Positions 50,395-60,410 of a DNA stretch of 64,000 nt are shown in pieces (within the stretch, counting starts at the first letter, position 1; every line of letters begins with the position of its first letter). Origin of the DNA: Sabulicella glaciei (GTDB taxonomy: Bacteria > Pseudomonadota > Alphaproteobacteria > Acetobacterales > Acetobacteraceae); assembly GCF_026183895.1 (NCBI RefSeq), contig NZ_JAPFQI010000002.1, forward strand, positions 124,001 to 188,000. The letters are read 5' to 3'. The notes beneath the pieces are model-generated. The model was not told the origin of the DNA. It saw only the letters and a list, made by a program, of their open reading frames with translations, and ran no database searches. Both the position numbers and the translations under genes were made by a program.

Positions 50395-50837
50395 CCATCA
50401 AGGGTTCCGACATCCTCGGCTCCGGCGGGGAGATCGAGGTGCGCATCATGGACCTTTCCGGCGGCAACGGCGCCGAGCCGGTGGAGGTGGTGCGCGGCTT
50501 CTCCTCCCTCGCCCATGCCAACCAGTTCGCGCGGCGGCGCGTGCGCGACAGCGTGGAGTTCTGCCGCGCCCCCGGCATGGACGCGGCGGCCGTGCGGGAC
50601 GCCTGGTTCTCCTTCGGTGAGGACGCGGTGGTGGAAGGCGGCGGCGAGGGCGGATGGAGCAGCGCGAGCGAACTCGCCGACTTTGCCGCCCATCCCTGCC
50701 GCGACGTGGAGCAGCGCAACTGGCGCGTCCTCGACCCCCGGCACCTCGGCGATGACGAGGAAGAGGGCGAGGACGGCGAGGGCGACGGCGACGGGGACGG
50801 GGATGGCGGAAGCGGCGATGGGGGAGGCGGCGAATGA
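50391..50837 (+). CDS. Protein with acidic Gly/Asp repeat tail, unknown function
   Basis: 148 residues from GTG 50391. Residues 1-115 look folded (SDILGSGGEIEVRIMDL..., RGFSSLAHANQFARRRVRDS, ELADFAAHPCRDVEQRNW). The last 30 residues are a low-complexity acidic tail with runs of G-D and D-G-G (GDGDGDGDGGSGDGGGGE) and a block of glutamates. Overlaps nadE at the start and gltX at the end by 4 bases each, so it is made together with them. No family recognised; the tail could bind metal or act as a solvent-exposed linker. Confidence 0.7.
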   Translation: MTIKGSDILGSGGEIEVRIMDLSGGNGAEPVEVVRGFSSLAHANQFARRRVRDSVEFCRAPGMDAAAVRDAWFSFGEDAVVEGGGEGGWSSASELADFAAHPCRDVEQRNWRVLDPRHLGDDEEEGEDGEGDGDGDGDGGSGDGGGGE

Positions 50838-52159
50838 AGCTGCGCTTTGCCCCCTCGCCCACCGGGCACCTCCATGTCGGCAATGCGCGCGTGGCGCTGG
50901 CCAACTGGCTCGTCGCGCGGCGGCAGGGCGGCGCGTTCCTGCTGCGCCTGGACGACACGGACACGCAGCGCTCCCGCCCCGAATACGCCCAGGCGATCGA
51001 GGAGGATCTGCGCTGGCTTGGCCTCGACTGGGACGGGATGTTCCGCCAGTCCGACCGGCTGGACCGCTATGCCGCCGCCGCCGAGACGCTGAAGAAATCT
51101 GGCCGCCTCTACCCGTGCTTCGAGACGGAGGAGGAGCTGAACTACAAGCGCGAACAGCAGCGCAAGCAGGGCCGCCCGCCGCTTTATGACCGCGGCGCGC
51201 TGAAGATGACGCCGGAGCAGTTCCAGCGGGCGCTGGACAACGGCAAGTCGCCCTATTGGCGCTTCCGCCTTTCGGGCGGCCACGCGTCCTGGCAGGACGG
51301 CGTGCTGGGCGAACGCTCGGTGAAGCTCACGGCGATCAGCGACCCGGTGCTGGTGCGCGCCGATGGCTCGCCGCTCTACACCTTCACCTCCGTGGTGGAC
51401 GACCTGGAGACGGACATCACCCACGTGGTGCGCGGCGAGGACCACGTCACCAACACCGGCGTCCAGCTCGACATCTTCGCCGCGTTGGGCGGCAATTCGG
51501 GCAGCATCCGCTTCGCGCACCTGCCGCTGCTCACCGACAGCGATGGCGGGCCGCTCTCCAAGCGCATCGGCTCGCTTTCGCTGCGGCAGCTGCGGCGGGA
51601 CGGGGTGGAGGCGGCGGCGATCACCGGCTACCTCGCCGCTCTCGGCACCTCGCGCGATCCCTTGCCGGGGCGGCCTGCCGAGCTCGTCGAGGGGTTCTCG
51701 CTGAATTCCGTGTCGCATTCCTCGCCGCGCTTCGACCTGCGGCAGATGCTGGCGCTGAACCGCCGCCTCCTCCACGAGATGCCCTTCGAGGCGGCACAGC
51801 CCCACCTGCCAGCGGGCGCCGATGCCCCGTTCTGGGAGGCGGTGCGCGGCAATCTCGACCTGCTGCCCGAGGCGAAGCACTGGTGGGAAGTGGTGGCGGG
51901 CCGCATCGCCCCGCCGGAGATCGAGGGCGAGGGCGAGTTCCTCCGCGCCGCGCGCGAGTCCCTGCCGGCCGAGCCCTGGGACGAGGCCACCTGGAATGCC
52001 TGGACGGACGCGCTGAAGAGCCGGACCGGCCGCAAGGGCAAGGCGCTGTTCCTGCCGCTGCGCCTCGCCCTCACGGGGGAGGATCACGGCCCCGACCTCA
52101 AGGCGCTGCTGCCGCTGATCGGGCGGGAGCGCGTGCTGGAGCGCCTGCCGAGGGGCTGA
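50834..52159 (+). CDS. gltX: Glutamyl-tRNA synthetase
   Basis: 441 residues. Class I motif HLHVGNAR (HIGH region) at about 12-19 after FAPSPTG, and the KMSKS-like LSKRIGS near 238. Length is that of the shorter GluRS form found in alphaproteobacteria, some of which carry two copies. Charges tRNA-Glu (and possibly tRNA-Gln). ATGA overlap with the acidic-tail gene. Confidence 0.94.
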   Translation: MKLRFAPSPTGHLHVGNARVALANWLVARRQGGAFLLRLDDTDTQRSRPEYAQAIEEDLRWLGLDWDGMFRQSDRLDRYAAAAETLKKSGRLYPCFETEEELNYKREQQRKQGRPPLYDRGALKMTPEQFQRALDNGKSPYWRFRLSGGHASWQDGVLGERSVKLTAISDPVLVRADGSPLYTFTSVVDDLETDITHVVRGEDHVTNTGVQLDIFAALGGNSGSIRFAHLPLLTDSDGGPLSKRIGSLSLRQLRRDGVEAAAITGYLAALGTSRDPLPGRPAELVEGFSLNSVSHSSPRFDLRQMLALNRRLLHEMPFEAAQPHLPAGADAPFWEAVRGNLDLLPEAKHWWEVVAGRIAPPEIEGEGEFLRAARESLPAEPWDEATWNAWTDALKSRTGRKGKALFLPLRLALTGEDHGPDLKALLPLIGRERVLERLPRG

Positions 52160-52243
52160 CCGCCCCGCCTTTCCGCTGGACGGGGGTGCTTCGGGCGGGC
52201 CATGCTGCGCGCATGGTCTGTCGCTGACGCCTCGCGTCCCGCC

Positions 52244-52260
52244 CCCTTTCGCCGAAAGGG
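52244..52260 (+). terminator. Hairpin between gltX and cysS
   Basis: CCCTTTC-GCC-GAAAGGG, 7-base perfect stem extended by GC pairs with a bulge, followed by CGGGGCTTGAATTT. It lies in the 144-base gap before cysS. A weak T-rich stretch follows, so it may end gltX transcripts. Confidence 0.45.
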
Positions 52261-52303
52261 CGGGGCTTGAATTTCCGGCCGCGCCGCCCGATGGACCCCT
52301 CCC

Positions 52304-53716
52304 ATGACCGAACTGCACCTGCACAACAGCCTGACCCGCCGGCGCGAGCGCTTCGCGCCGCTCGATCCCGAGCATGTGCGGATGTATGTCTGCGGCCCGA
52401 CCGTCTACGATCTCGCACATCTGGGCAATGCGCGGCCCGTGGTGGTGTTCGACGTGCTGGCGCGCCTCTTGCGGCGCCTCTACCTGCGCGTGACCTACGC
52501 CCGGAACATCACGGACGTGGACGACAAGATCAACGCGCGCTCGCGCGAGAGTGGCGAGCCCATCGCCGCCATCACCGCCCGCACCACCGCCGACTTCCAC
52601 CGCGACATGGCGGCGCTGGGCACTCTGCCCCCCGACGTGGAACCCACCGCCACCGGCCACATCGCCGAGATGATCGCCCTGGCGGAGCGGCTGATCGCGC
52701 GCGGCCACGCCTATGCGGCCGAGGGCCACGTGCTGTTTTCCGTCGGCTCGTTTGCGGAATACGGGCGGCTTTCCGGCCGTTCGCCCGACGAGCTGATCGC
52801 GGGGGCGCGGGTGGATGTCGCCCCCTACAAGCGCGACCCCGGCGACTTCGTGCTGTGGAAGCCCGCCGAGCCGGATACGCCCGGCTGGGACTCGCCCTGG
52901 GGCCGCGGCCGGCCGGGCTGGCACATCGAGTGCTCGGCCATGGCGTGGAAGCACCTGGGCGAGGAATTCGACATTCACGGCGGTGGGCACGACCTGCTTT
53001 TCCCGCACCACGAGAACGAGGTGGCGCAGAGCCGGTGCGCCTTCGGCACGCCCTTGATGGCGCACACCTGGATGCACAACGGCATGCTCCTCGTGAACGG
53101 GGAGAAGATGTCCAAGTCGCTGGGCAACTTCCTCACCGTGCAGGACGTGCTGGCGAAGGGCGAATGGGCCGGCGAGGCGTTCCGCTACCTCCTGCTGCGC
53201 ACCCATTACCGCGCCGACCTGGACTACACCGAATCCGGCCTGGACGAGGCCAAGGCCGAGCTGGACGACCACTACGCCATGCTGTCCCGCGCCACGGCGG
53301 CCGAGGCCGATGCGGCCCTGGTGGAATGGGTGCTGGAGCCGCTGCGGGACGATCTCAACACGCCGCTGGCGCTCGCGCGGCTGCGCGACCTGCGGACGCT
53401 GGAGAATTCGGCCACGGTGGGCGGGTCCGCCGCTTCCGTCCTTGGGCGCATCGGGCGCGGCGCCGCCCCGGCCCCGGGCGTTGCCGCCGCCTCCTTCCGC
53501 GAGGCGGCGGCCGTGCTCGGCGTGGCGGGAGGCGATCCGTCCGCCTGGCTGCGCGGCGGGGCGGATGCGGCGTCGGTGGAAGCGGCCATCGCCGCGCGCC
53601 TCGCCGCCCGCAAGGCGCGCGACTTCGCCGAGGCGGACCGCATTCGCGACGAGCTGAAGTCGCAGGGCATCGTGCTGGAGGACGGGCCGGGCGGGACCAC
53701 CTGGCGGCGCGCATGA
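52304..53716 (+). CDS. cysS: Cysteinyl-tRNA synthetase
   Basis: 470 residues. The zinc cysteine follows in [13 protein letters not shown] motif AHLGNARP, zinc/helix segment [14 protein letters not shown], and KMSKS in [11 protein letters not shown] (about 266-276). Full length. Charges tRNA-Cys. Its stop overlaps the TrmJ start (ATGA), so both tRNA enzymes are produced together. Confidence 0.97.
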   Translation: MTELHLHNSLTRRRERFAPLDPEHVRMYVCGPTVYDLAHLGNARPVVVFDVLARLLRRLYLRVTYARNITDVDDKINARSRESGEPIAAITARTTADFHRDMAALGTLPPDVEPTATGHIAEMIALAERLIARGHAYAAEGHVLFSVGSFAEYGRLSGRSPDELIAGARVDVAPYKRDPGDFVLWKPAEPDTPGWDSPWGRGRPGWHIECSAMAWKHLGEEFDIHGGGHDLLFPHHENEVAQSRCAFGTPLMAHTWMHNGMLLVNGEKMSKSLGNFLTVQDVLAKGEWAGEAFRYLLLRTHYRADLDYTESGLDEAKAELDDHYAMLSRATAAEADAALVEWVLEPLRDDLNTPLALARLRDLRTLENSATVGGSAASVLGRIGRGAAPAPGVAAASFREAAAVLGVAGGDPSAWLRGGADAASVEAAIAARLAARKARDFAEADRIRDELKSQGIVLEDGPGGTTWRRA

Positions 53717-54513
53717 GGGACGAGGACGGCGCGGCGCCGCTGGAGCCGCCGCCCGGCGAATCCCCCATCGTCGTGCTGGTCCGGCCGCAGCTGGCGGAGA
53801 ATATCGGCGCCACGGCACGGGCCATGGCCAATGGCGGGCTGTTCCACCTGCGGCTCGTCGCCCCGCGCGAGGGCTGGCCCCCCGAGGGCTCGCGGGATTC
53901 GCGCGCCTGGGCGACGGCAAGCGGGGCCGGGCGCATCCTGGATGCGGCGAAGGTCTTCCCTGACCTGGATTCGGCCCTCGCGGATTGCCACCGCGTCTTC
54001 GGTACCTGCCCGCGCCCACGCCACGTCGTCACCCCCGTGCTGACCGCCCGCGGGGCGGCGGCGGAGCTGCGCGAATTCGGCGCGCGCGACCTCCGCCACG
54101 CCATCCTGTTCGGGCCGGAGCGGGCGGGGCTGGAGGCGGAGGACCTGGCGCGCTGCGATGCGCTGGTCCGCTATCCGCTGAACCCGGAATTCTCCTCGCT
54201 GAACCTGGCCCAGGCGGTGATGGTGCTGGCCTATGAGTGGTGGACGGCCGCCGACGCCACCCCGCCGCGCATCCTCCAGACCCACAAGACCGAGGTGGCG
54301 ACCAAGGGCGAGGTCGAGAATCTGATGGAGCACCTGCTGGCGGAACTAGATGCCTGCGGCTTCCTCCGCAACGAGGCGAAGCGCCCCGGCATGGTGCGCA
54401 ACCTGCGTCACTGGTTCATGCGCGGCGAGATCACCGAGCAGGAGGTCCGCACCCTGCACGGCGTGGTGGCCGAGCTGTCGCGTGGCCGGATGCGGCGCGG
54501 AAGGCCGGACTAG
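53713..54513 (+). CDS. trmJ: tRNA (cytidine/uridine-32-2'-O)-methyltransferase TrmJ
   Basis: 266 residues of the SPOUT (knotted) methyltransferase family. The [17 protein letters not shown] start (about 25-41), [13 protein letters not shown] (about 135-147) and [22 protein letters not shown] (the SAM-knot region near 155-176) are those of TrmJ. Methylates position 32 of tRNA. The C-terminus has a helical extension. Converges on a small membrane-protein gene with a 4-base overlap. Confidence 0.9.
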   Translation: MRDEDGAAPLEPPPGESPIVVLVRPQLAENIGATARAMANGGLFHLRLVAPREGWPPEGSRDSRAWATASGAGRILDAAKVFPDLDSALADCHRVFGTCPRPRHVVTPVLTARGAAAELREFGARDLRHAILFGPERAGLEAEDLARCDALVRYPLNPEFSSLNLAQAVMVLAYEWWTAADATPPRILQTHKTEVATKGEVENLMEHLLAELDACGFLRNEAKRPGMVRNLRHWFMRGEITEQEVRTLHGVVAELSRGRMRRGRPD

Positions 54514-54710
54514 AGCTTCTTCGCCAGCTTCCGCGCCAGCACGTAGCCCAGTATCCCGCCCACGGGCGCGCCGGGCAGGACCAGCAGCCAGCCGATATGG
54601 GCGCCCTGCACCACCAGCCCCATGCCGATTCCGAGCATGAGCCCGCCCACCAGGCTGCCGGTGACGCCGGCGGTGAGGCCGAGGACCAGGATCTCTTCGC
54701 GCGTGACCAT
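54510..54710 (-). CDS. Small glycine-zipper membrane protein
   Basis: 66 residues with two hydrophobic segments rich in glycine (LGLTAGVTGSLVGGLMLGIGMGLV, and GWLLVLPGAPVGGILGYVLA) and a basic end KKL. Start ATG 54710 (MVTREEILVLG); a TTG 36 bases further upstream would add 12 residues, but neither has a clear ribosome site. Function unknown. The gene converges on trmJ. Confidence 0.5.
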   Translation of the reverse strand: MVTREEILVLGLTAGVTGSLVGGLMLGIGMGLVVQGAHIGWLLVLPGAPVGGILGYVLARKLAKKL

Positions 54711-54739
54711 GTGCGACAAAGGAAGGCGGAAGCCGCGGT

Positions 54740-54768
54740 TTGACAAGGCCCCGCCCGGGGTCTAGATC
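54740..54768 (+). promoter_or_regulatory. Sigma-70-like promoter of rpsD
   Basis: TTGACA at 54740-54745, a 17-base spacer, TAGATC at 54763-54768. The -35 is a perfect match and the -10 fits 4 of 6 (TATAAT). It points to rpsD, which starts about 140 bases on. The long leader would fit autoregulation by S4, but no clear regulatory fold is seen. Confidence 0.6.
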
Positions 54769-54908
54769 CCGCCGCATTCCTGGGAACGAGGACGTGCTCC
54801 CGCACGCGCCCGCCCCTGCCCGCAAGGGAAGGGGACTACCGGGACACCCCGCGGGGGCCTTCGAGCCGACCGCAGCACCGAGAAGGGCCGGCCCGAAAGG
54901 CGCCGGCG

Positions 54909-55559
54909 ATGCCGCGCATGACCAAGCGCCTTGCCTCCAAGTACAAGATCAACCGCCGCCTGGGCGAGAACCTGTGGGGCCGCGCCAAGTCGCCGGTTTC
55001 CAAGCCCCGCAAGGGCGACCAGGGCGCCCGCACCTACGGCCCCGGCCAGCACGGGCAGCGCCGCAAGCAGAAGCCGACCGACTTCGGCGTGCAGCTGATG
55101 GCGAAGCAGAAGCTGAAGGGCTACTACGGCAACATCGGCGAGAAGCAGTTCCGCAAGTATTACGAGGAAGCCGTCCGCCGGAAGGGCGACACCTCCGAGA
55201 ACCTGATCGACCTGCTGGAGCGCCGCCTGGACACGGTGGTGTACCGCATGAAGCTGGCCGTGACGCCCTTCGCGGCGCGCCAGTTCGTCAACCACGGCCA
55301 CCTGACCGTGAACGGCAAGCGGGTGAACATCCCCTCCTACATCGTGCGCGACAACGACGTGATCGAGGTGAAGGAGAAGTCCAAGCAGCTGACTATGGTG
55401 CTGGACGCCGCCCAGGAAGCCGGCCGCGACGTGCCGGAGTACATCGAGATCGACCACCGCGCGATGAAGGGCCGCTTCATCCGCACGCCCAAGTTCTCCG
55501 ACGTGCCCTACCCGGTGCAGATGGAGCCGAACCTGGTGGTCGAGTTCTACTCGCGCTGA
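54909..55559 (+). CDS. rpsD: 30S ribosomal protein S4
   Basis: 216 residues. [14 protein letters not shown] start, the S4 RNA-binding domain with [33 protein letters not shown] at about 99-131 (split here by position), and the C-terminus [10 protein letters not shown]. Primary 16S rRNA binder and translational accuracy protein. Two start ATGs three codons apart (54909 and 54918) are possible; the second fits the usual MTKR start. Set off from neighbours by its own promoter and a hairpin downstream. Confidence 0.97.
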   Translation: MPRMTKRLASKYKINRRLGENLWGRAKSPVSKPRKGDQGARTYGPGQHGQRRKQKPTDFGVQLMAKQKLKGYYGNIGEKQFRKYYEEAVRRKGDTSENLIDLLERRLDTVVYRMKLAVTPFAARQFVNHGHLTVNGKRVNIPSYIVRDNDVIEVKEKSKQLTMVLDAAQEAGRDVPEYIEIDHRAMKGRFIRTPKFSDVPYPVQMEPNLVVEFYSR

Positions 55560-55565
55560 CCGGAA

Positions 55566-55591
55566 GGGCCGGCGCTTGATGACGCCGGCCC
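55566..55591 (+). terminator. Hairpin after rpsD
   Basis: GGGCCGGCG / CGCCGGCCC, 9-base perfect arms with an 8-base loop, 7 bases after the rpsD stop. No T-run. It may still end rpsD transcripts; the next gene starts 22 bases later. Confidence 0.5.
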
Positions 55592-55613
55592 ACCCCGCCC
55601 AAACACGGCCGGC

Positions 55614-56531
55614 ATGTCCAGCACGACCGAAGCCGTCACGCTTCCCCAGCTTTTCTCCCTGCTGGTCGAGGCCACGCACCAAGGCATATTGGGCCGCAAC
55701 GTGGACCCCGCCTGGCGCCAGGCCTTCGTGGATGAGCTCCTGCGCCGCGCCGAGGGCACGGAGCTCCAGGCCGTCGTGTCCGGCTTCGTCAAGCTGATCC
55801 ATGAATGCCCGGAGGCGCAGGAACGCGCCGTCCGCCTGGTCGGCGAGCGCAGCTTGCAGAACTTCGTCGCGCCGGGCCTGTCGCTGCGCCCCACCCCCAT
55901 CGCCGCCATTTCTGCGGGCTGCACGCCGCGCGTGGCCGGGATGCTGCGCCGCGCCGGGCTGCGCCGCTGGGCCGGTCCCTTCGACTGGATGACCCTGCCG
56001 CCCGAGGCGGTGCGCGATGCCCTCACCGACAACCTCAACGCGCTGCTTTCGCCGCGCCACCTCGTGCCGATCCGGCCGGAGGACCGCCCGGCGGGCAGGG
56101 AGGGTCACCTCGCCCGGCACCTGCGCTATTCGGAGCAGTATGACGACACGGTGTTCCACCGCGTCGATCCCTCCACGGAGGACGGCTACGCGGCGCTGGA
56201 GCGGGCGGCGCTGCGGCTGCGCGACTCGCTGCGCGGCCTGCACGCCAAGATGCTGCTGCAGGTGGTGGAGGAGACGACGGCCACCCCCACGCTCTGGGGC
56301 GAGACGGGGGAGGCGCTGGACCGCTTCGCCCGCGGCGCCACGCTGGTCACGGTGGCGCTGGTCTCTGGCGCGCCGGAAGGGCCGTTTCCGGAGATGGAAC
56401 TGGCGGAATCGCATGGTGCGCACCGACTGCTGCGCTGCCGCGTCCTGTCCGCGCCGCAGCCCCTCGGCTTCGCCGACCTGCTGGACGAGGTGGTGATCCT
56501 GCGCGGCGCGCTGGCGACCGCGCAGGGCTAG
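55614..56531 (+). CDS. DUF1796 putative papain-like cysteine peptidase
   Basis: 305 residues. AISAGCTPRVAGMLRRAGLR then GPFDWMTL gives a cysteine (Cys103) followed by the R-x-x-x-P-F-D-W signature, with the likely partner His182 in VFHRVD. This is the pattern of DUF1796, a family predicted to have a papain-like peptidase fold and often found near glycan, sulfotransferase or export genes. The N-terminal 90 residues are a helical extension. No activity has been shown for most members. The gene lies alone between rpsD and the convergent grxD. Confidence 0.65.
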   Translation: MSSTTEAVTLPQLFSLLVEATHQGILGRNVDPAWRQAFVDELLRRAEGTELQAVVSGFVKLIHECPEAQERAVRLVGERSLQNFVAPGLSLRPTPIAAISAGCTPRVAGMLRRAGLRRWAGPFDWMTLPPEAVRDALTDNLNALLSPRHLVPIRPEDRPAGREGHLARHLRYSEQYDDTVFHRVDPSTEDGYAALERAALRLRDSLRGLHAKMLLQVVEETTATPTLWGETGEALDRFARGATLVTVALVSGAPEGPFPEMELAESHGAHRLLRCRVLSAPQPLGFADLLDEVVILRGALATAQG

Positions 56532-56538
56532 GCGAGGC

Positions 56539-56874
56539 TTAGGCCTCGGCCTGCGTCTCCAGGCCCTTGTCCTTGAACATCTGCTGCAGTTCGCCTGACT
56601 GGAACATCTCCATGGCGATGTCGCAGCCGCCGACGAACTCGCCGTTGACGTAGAGCTGGGGAATGGTCGGCCAGTTGCTGAAGGCCTTGATCCCCTCGCG
56701 GATCTCCATGTCCTCCAGCACGTTCACGCCCTTGAAGGGGACGCCTAGGTGCGAAAGGATCTGCACCACCCGCGCGGAGAAGCCGCATTGCGGGAAGACC
56801 GGCGTGCCCTTCATGAACAGCACCACGGGCTGGCTTTCGATCTCCGCCTGGATGCGGGTGTTCACGTCGCTCAT
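56539..56874 (-). CDS. grxD: Monothiol glutaredoxin Grx4
   Basis: 111 residues. CGFS active site at Cys30 in [11 protein letters not shown], and the glutathione and Fe-S partner pattern [23 protein letters not shown]. Monothiol glutaredoxins hold or pass [2Fe-2S] clusters. Follows bolA by 14 bases; the BolA-Grx4 pair works together in iron-sulfur and iron sensing. Last gene of the purine cluster strand; converges on the DUF1796 gene. Confidence 0.96.
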   Translation of the reverse strand: MSDVNTRIQAEIESQPVVLFMKGTPVFPQCGFSARVVQILSHLGVPFKGVNVLEDMEIREGIKAFSNWPTIPQLYVNGEFVGGCDIAMEMFQSGELQQMFKDKGLETQAEA

Positions 56875-56888
56875 CGCATTCTCTCCGT

Positions 56889-57122
56889 TCAATCGGGCGC
56901 GCTGGTCTGCAGCGCCAGCGCATGGAGCACGCCGCCCATCCGCCCCTGCAACGCGGCATAGACCATCTGGTGCTGCTTCACGCGGCTGATCCCGCGGAAG
57001 CTTTCGCTCACCACGGTGGCCGCGTAGTGGTCGCCATCCCCCGCCAGGTCCTCGATGGTGACCTGGGCGTCGGGCAGCGCCGACTTGATGAGCGCCTCGA
57101 TCTCGGCCGGCTGCATCGGCAT
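56889..57122 (-). CDS. bolA: BolA-family protein
   Basis: 77 residues of the short BolA/YrbA type. [30 protein letters not shown] contains the fold core, split by the invariant S-x-x-F/R-x-x-x-R-V-x-x-H and the C-terminal His near 66. Partners the CGFS glutaredoxin coded after it. The conserved purL-bolA-grxD order in alphaproteobacteria links this pair to the purine operon, though its need there is not proven. Confidence 0.93.
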   Translation of the reverse strand: MPMQPAEIEALIKSALPDAQVTIEDLAGDGDHYAATVVSESFRGISRVKQHQMVYAALQGRMGGVLHALALQTSAPD

Positions 57123-57128
57123 CGCGGT

Positions 57129-59336
57129 TCAGACCCCCTGCATCAGGGCCGGCAGCGCCGCTTCGTTCGCGGCCGCCAGCTTCGCCACCGATATGGCACC
57201 CGCCCCCGGCACAACCAAGTCCCCGCCGCCCGAGCGGCCGAGGCGGCGCGCCGGCACCCCGGCGGCCTCGGCGGCGGCCAGCAGGGCGGCGCCGTCCTCC
57301 ACCGCCAGCACGTAGCGGGCCTGGTCCTCGCCGAACCAGAAGCCGTGGTCGCCCTCGGCCTCCAGCGTGGCGCCGACGCCCGAGGCCATCGCCATCTCCG
57401 CCACCGTCACCAGCAGCCCGCCATCGGCGCAGTCGTGGCAGGCGCGGATGCGTCCGGCCAGGATCTCGCCGCGCACGAAGTCGCCGTTGCGCCGCTCGGC
57501 CTGGAGGTCCACCGGCGGGGGCGGGCCTTCCTCGCGCCCCGCCACCTCGCGCAGCCACAGGGACTGGCCTAGATGGCCGCGTGTCTCGCCGACCAGGACG
57601 AGGTCGCAGGCGGGGGGCAGTGCGAGGCCGACCGCCTTGGCTACGTCCTCCAGCACGCCGACGCCGCCAATGGCCGGGGTGGGCAGGATCGCCCGGCCTT
57701 CCGTCTCGTTGTAGAGCGACACGTTGCCGCTCACGACCGGGAAGTCCAGCGCGTTGCACGCGGCGGCCATGCCGCGCACCGCGGCGGCGAACTGCCCCAT
57801 GATGCGCGGCTTCTCCGGGTTGCCGAAATTCATGTTGTCGGTGATGGCGCGGGGCAGGGCGCCGGTGGCGGTGATGTTGCGCCACGCCTCCGCCACGGCC
57901 TGCTTGCCGCCCTCCTCCGGGTCGGCTTGGCAGTAGCGTGGAGTGGTGTCGGTGGTGAGCGCCACGGCGAGCTTGCCGCCGGCATCCACGCTTTCCTCCA
58001 CCCGCACCACGGCGGCATCGGCCTGTCCGGGGCGCTTGCTGGTCTGCCCGCCCACCTGGGCGTCGTATTGGTCCCAGATCCAGCGGCGCGAGCACAGGTC
58101 CGGCGAGGCCACCAGCTTCTCCAGCGCCGGCAGCAGCCCGAGCGGGTCCGCGACCTCGCCCAAGGGCGGCAGCTTCGGCGTCTCCTCCGTCGGGCGGCGG
58201 TACAGCGGCGCCTCGGATTCCAGCGGCGCGAGGAGGATGTCGGCCTCGGTCACGCCCTTGTGGCGGATCACGATGCGCCCCGTGTCGGTGAGGCGGCCGA
58301 TCACGGCGAAGTCCAGCTCCCACTTGTGGAAGATGCTCTCCGCCAACTCCTCGCGACCCGGCTTGAGCACCATGAGCATGCGCTCCTGGCTTTCGCTCAG
58401 CATCATCTCGTAGGCGGTCATGCCGGTCTCGCGCTGGGGCACGGAGTCCAGCTCCAGCTCGATCCCCATACCGCCCTTGCCGGCCATCTCGACGGAGGAG
58501 CTGGTCAGCCCGGCCGCGCCCATGTCCTGGATGGCGACGATGGCGTCGGTCGCCATCAGTTCCAGGCAGGCCTCGATCAGCAGCTTCTCGGCGAAGGGGT
58601 CGCCGATCTGCACGGTGGGGCGCTTCTCCTCGCTGTCGGCGGAGAATTCCGTGCTGCTCATGGTGGCGCCATGGATGCCGTCGCGCCCGGTCTTGGAGCC
58701 GACATAGACCACCGGGTTGCCCACGCCGGTCGCGGCGGCGGTGAAGATGCGGTCGGCGCGCAGGATGCCCACCGTCATGGCGTTCACCAGCGGGTTGCCG
58801 TTGTAGGCCGGGTGGAAGTTCACCTCGCCGCCCACGGTCGGCACGCCCACGCAATTGCCGTAGCCGCCGATGCCGCGCACCACCCCGTCCAGGATCTGCC
58901 GCGTGCGGGGCAGGGCGGGGTCGCCGAAGCGCAGCGCGTTCAGGTTGGCGATGGGCCGCGCGCCCATGGTGAACACGTCGCGCAGGATGCCGCCCACCCC
59001 GGTCGCCGCGCCGTTATAGGGCTCGATGAAGCTTGGGTGGTTGTGGCTTTCCATCTTGAAGACGGCGGCCAAGCCCTCGCCGATGGCGATCACGCCCGCA
59101 TTCTCGCCCGGGCCGACCAGCACCCAGGGGGCCTTGGTGGGCAGCTCGCGCAGCCAGACGCGCGACGACTTGTAGGAGCAGTGCTCGCTCCACATCACGG
59201 AAAAGACGCCGAGCTCCGTCAAGGTCGGCGTCCGGCCGAGGATGCCGAGCGCCCGCTCGTATTCGTCGGGCTTGAGGCCGAACTCGGCGGCAAGCTGCGC
59301 GGCGCGGGCAGGGTCCAGCAGGGGCAGGGCGGTCAT
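57129..59336 (-). CDS. purL: Phosphoribosylformylglycinamidine synthase subunit PurL
   Basis: 735 residues of the short, three-gene PurL type that works with PurS and Pur[16 protein letters not shown] (about 41-55), [11 protein letters not shown] and [15 protein letters not shown] are ATP and substrate sites. GGGGAG is 8 bases before ATG 59336; an ATG 36 bases earlier, directly after the purQ stop, is an alternative. Uses ATP and ammonia from PurQ to make FGAM in purine synthesis. Confidence 0.95.
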   Translation of the reverse strand: MTALPLLDPARAAQLAAEFGLKPDEYERALGILGRTPTLTELGVFSVMWSEHCSYKSSRVWLRELPTKAPWVLVGPGENAGVIAIGEGLAAVFKMESHNHPSFIEPYNGAATGVGGILRDVFTMGARPIANLNALRFGDPALPRTRQILDGVVRGIGGYGNCVGVPTVGGEVNFHPAYNGNPLVNAMTVGILRADRIFTAAATGVGNPVVYVGSKTGRDGIHGATMSSTEFSADSEEKRPTVQIGDPFAEKLLIEACLELMATDAIVAIQDMGAAGLTSSSVEMAGKGGMGIELELDSVPQRETGMTAYEMMLSESQERMLMVLKPGREELAESIFHKWELDFAVIGRLTDTGRIVIRHKGVTEADILLAPLESEAPLYRRPTEETPKLPPLGEVADPLGLLPALEKLVASPDLCSRRWIWDQYDAQVGGQTSKRPGQADAAVVRVEESVDAGGKLAVALTTDTTPRYCQADPEEGGKQAVAEAWRNITATGALPRAITDNMNFGNPEKPRIMGQFAAAVRGMAAACNALDFPVVSGNVSLYNETEGRAILPTPAIGGVGVLEDVAKAVGLALPPACDLVLVGETRGHLGQSLWLREVAGREEGPPPPVDLQAERRNGDFVRGEILAGRIRACHDCADGGLLVTVAEMAMASGVGATLEAEGDHGFWFGEDQARYVLAVEDGAALLAAAEAAGVPARRLGRSGGGDLVVPGAGAISVAKLAAANEAALPALMQGV

Positions 59337-59375
59337 GCCGTGCTTCTCCCCAGGGGTGGCGGCGTTGTCCATCCC

Positions 59376-60053
59376 TCAGCCCGCCTCGGCGAAGCTTTCG
59401 GCGAGCGACAGGAACAGCGGCAGCCCGTCCTCGCCGCCCACCAGCGGGTCCACGCAATTCTCAGGGTGCGGCATCAGCCCCAGCACCCGCCCGTTCTCCG
59501 AGCAGATGCCGGCGATGGCGTTGCGCGAGCCGTTGAGGTTCGCGTCGTCATAGCGGAACACGACGCGGTTCGCGCCCTCCAGCCGCTCGATCGTCGCGTC
59601 GTCGGCGAAGTAGTTGCCGTCGCCATGTGCCATGGTGGCGCGGAAGCGCTGGCCCGGCTGGAAGTGGCGCGTATAGGCGGTGTCGGCCCGCTCCACCTTC
59701 ATGGTGCAGTCCATGGCAAGGAAGCGCAGGGTGGCGTTGCGGAGCAGGGCGCCGGGCAGCAGCCCCGCCTCGGTCAGCATCTGGAAGCCGTTGCACACAC
59801 CCAGCACGTGTCCGCCCTTGGCCGCGAAGTCCCGCACCGCGCCCATGACCGGGGACTGCGCCGCCATCGCACCGCAGCGCAGGTAATCGCCATAGGAGAA
59901 GCCGCCCGGCAGCACGACGAGGTCGAGGCCCTGGGGCAGCTCCGTTTCCCGGTGCCAGACCATCTGCGGCCGCTGGCCTGACGCCTGGCGCAGCGCGATC
60001 GCCATGTCGCGCTCGCGGTTGGTGCCGGGGAAATGGACGATGGCGGCCTTCAT
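59376..60053 (-). CDS. purQ: Phosphoribosylformylglycinamidine synthase glutaminase PurQ
   Basis: 225 residues of the class I glutaminase fold. Nucleophile Cys87 in GVCNGFQML and the catalytic His in [12 protein letters not shown]. Provides ammonia to PurL. AAGGAAC about 10 bases before the ATG. It lies between three small membrane-protein genes and purL, so purS and purQ are split by that insertion. Confidence 0.97.
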   Translation of the reverse strand: MKAAIVHFPGTNRERDMAIALRQASGQRPQMVWHRETELPQGLDLVVLPGGFSYGDYLRCGAMAAQSPVMGAVRDFAAKGGHVLGVCNGFQMLTEAGLLPGALLRNATLRFLAMDCTMKVERADTAYTRHFQPGQRFRATMAHGDGNYFADDATIERLEGANRVVFRYDDANLNGSRNAIAGICSENGRVLGLMPHPENCVDPLVGGEDGLPLFLSLAESFAEAG

Positions 60054-60065
60054 GACCGGAGTTCC

Positions 60066-60410
60066 TTATTCAATCTCGCGGGGCGGGCGACGGGGGTCGA
60101 GGTGCCGCCAGCGATGGTCCACCTGACGCGGCGCCTCGGTGGCCTCATGGGAAGGGAAGTTGGTCTCGCCATCATCGCGCAGCAAGGCGACGGCGGCGAT
60201 GCCGGCCACCAGCACGGCGGGGGCGAGGAGAAAGCAGGCGACAAAGGCCAGGCCGCCCGGAAACAGGTGGCGCCAGGCCGGCGGCAGCACCAGCGCGCCG
60301 AACGCCAGCAGCGCCACCGCGATGCCCGAGAGCAACAAGGGCCAGGCCAGGGCCAACCAGAGCGGCTGCTCGAACTCCAGCCAGGTGAGGCCGGCCTGGA
60401 GCCCGGTCAC
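60066..60410 (-). CDS. Small membrane protein 3 in the purine operon
   Basis: 114 residues from GTG 60410, which overlaps the previous stop (GTGA). Two hydrophobic segments (about 16-42 and 53-78) and a charged C-terminal tail of 36 residues with H-R-W-R-H and P-R-R-P-P-R. No family recognised. Third of three overlapping small membrane genes between purS and purQ. A TTG 18 bases further upstream could extend it by six residues. Confidence 0.7.
   Translation of the reverse strand: MTGLQAGLTWLEFEQPLWLALAWPLLLSGIAVALLAFGALVLPPAWRHLFPGGLAFVACFLLAPAVLVAGIAAVALLRDDGETNFPSHEATEAPRQVDHRWRHLDPRRPPREIE

Noticed and set aside
52200-52216. CCATGC/GCATGG inverted repeat before cysS
   Set aside because: Short arms, no position link to a start or terminator; likely chance in GC-rich DNA.
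50375-54019. A 1214-codon open frame on the minus strand
   Set aside because: Antisense to nadE-end, gltX and cysS; low-complexity product without known folds.
57573-59981. An 802-codon plus-strand frame over purL and purQ
   Set aside because: Antisense shadow of two well-defined purine genes.
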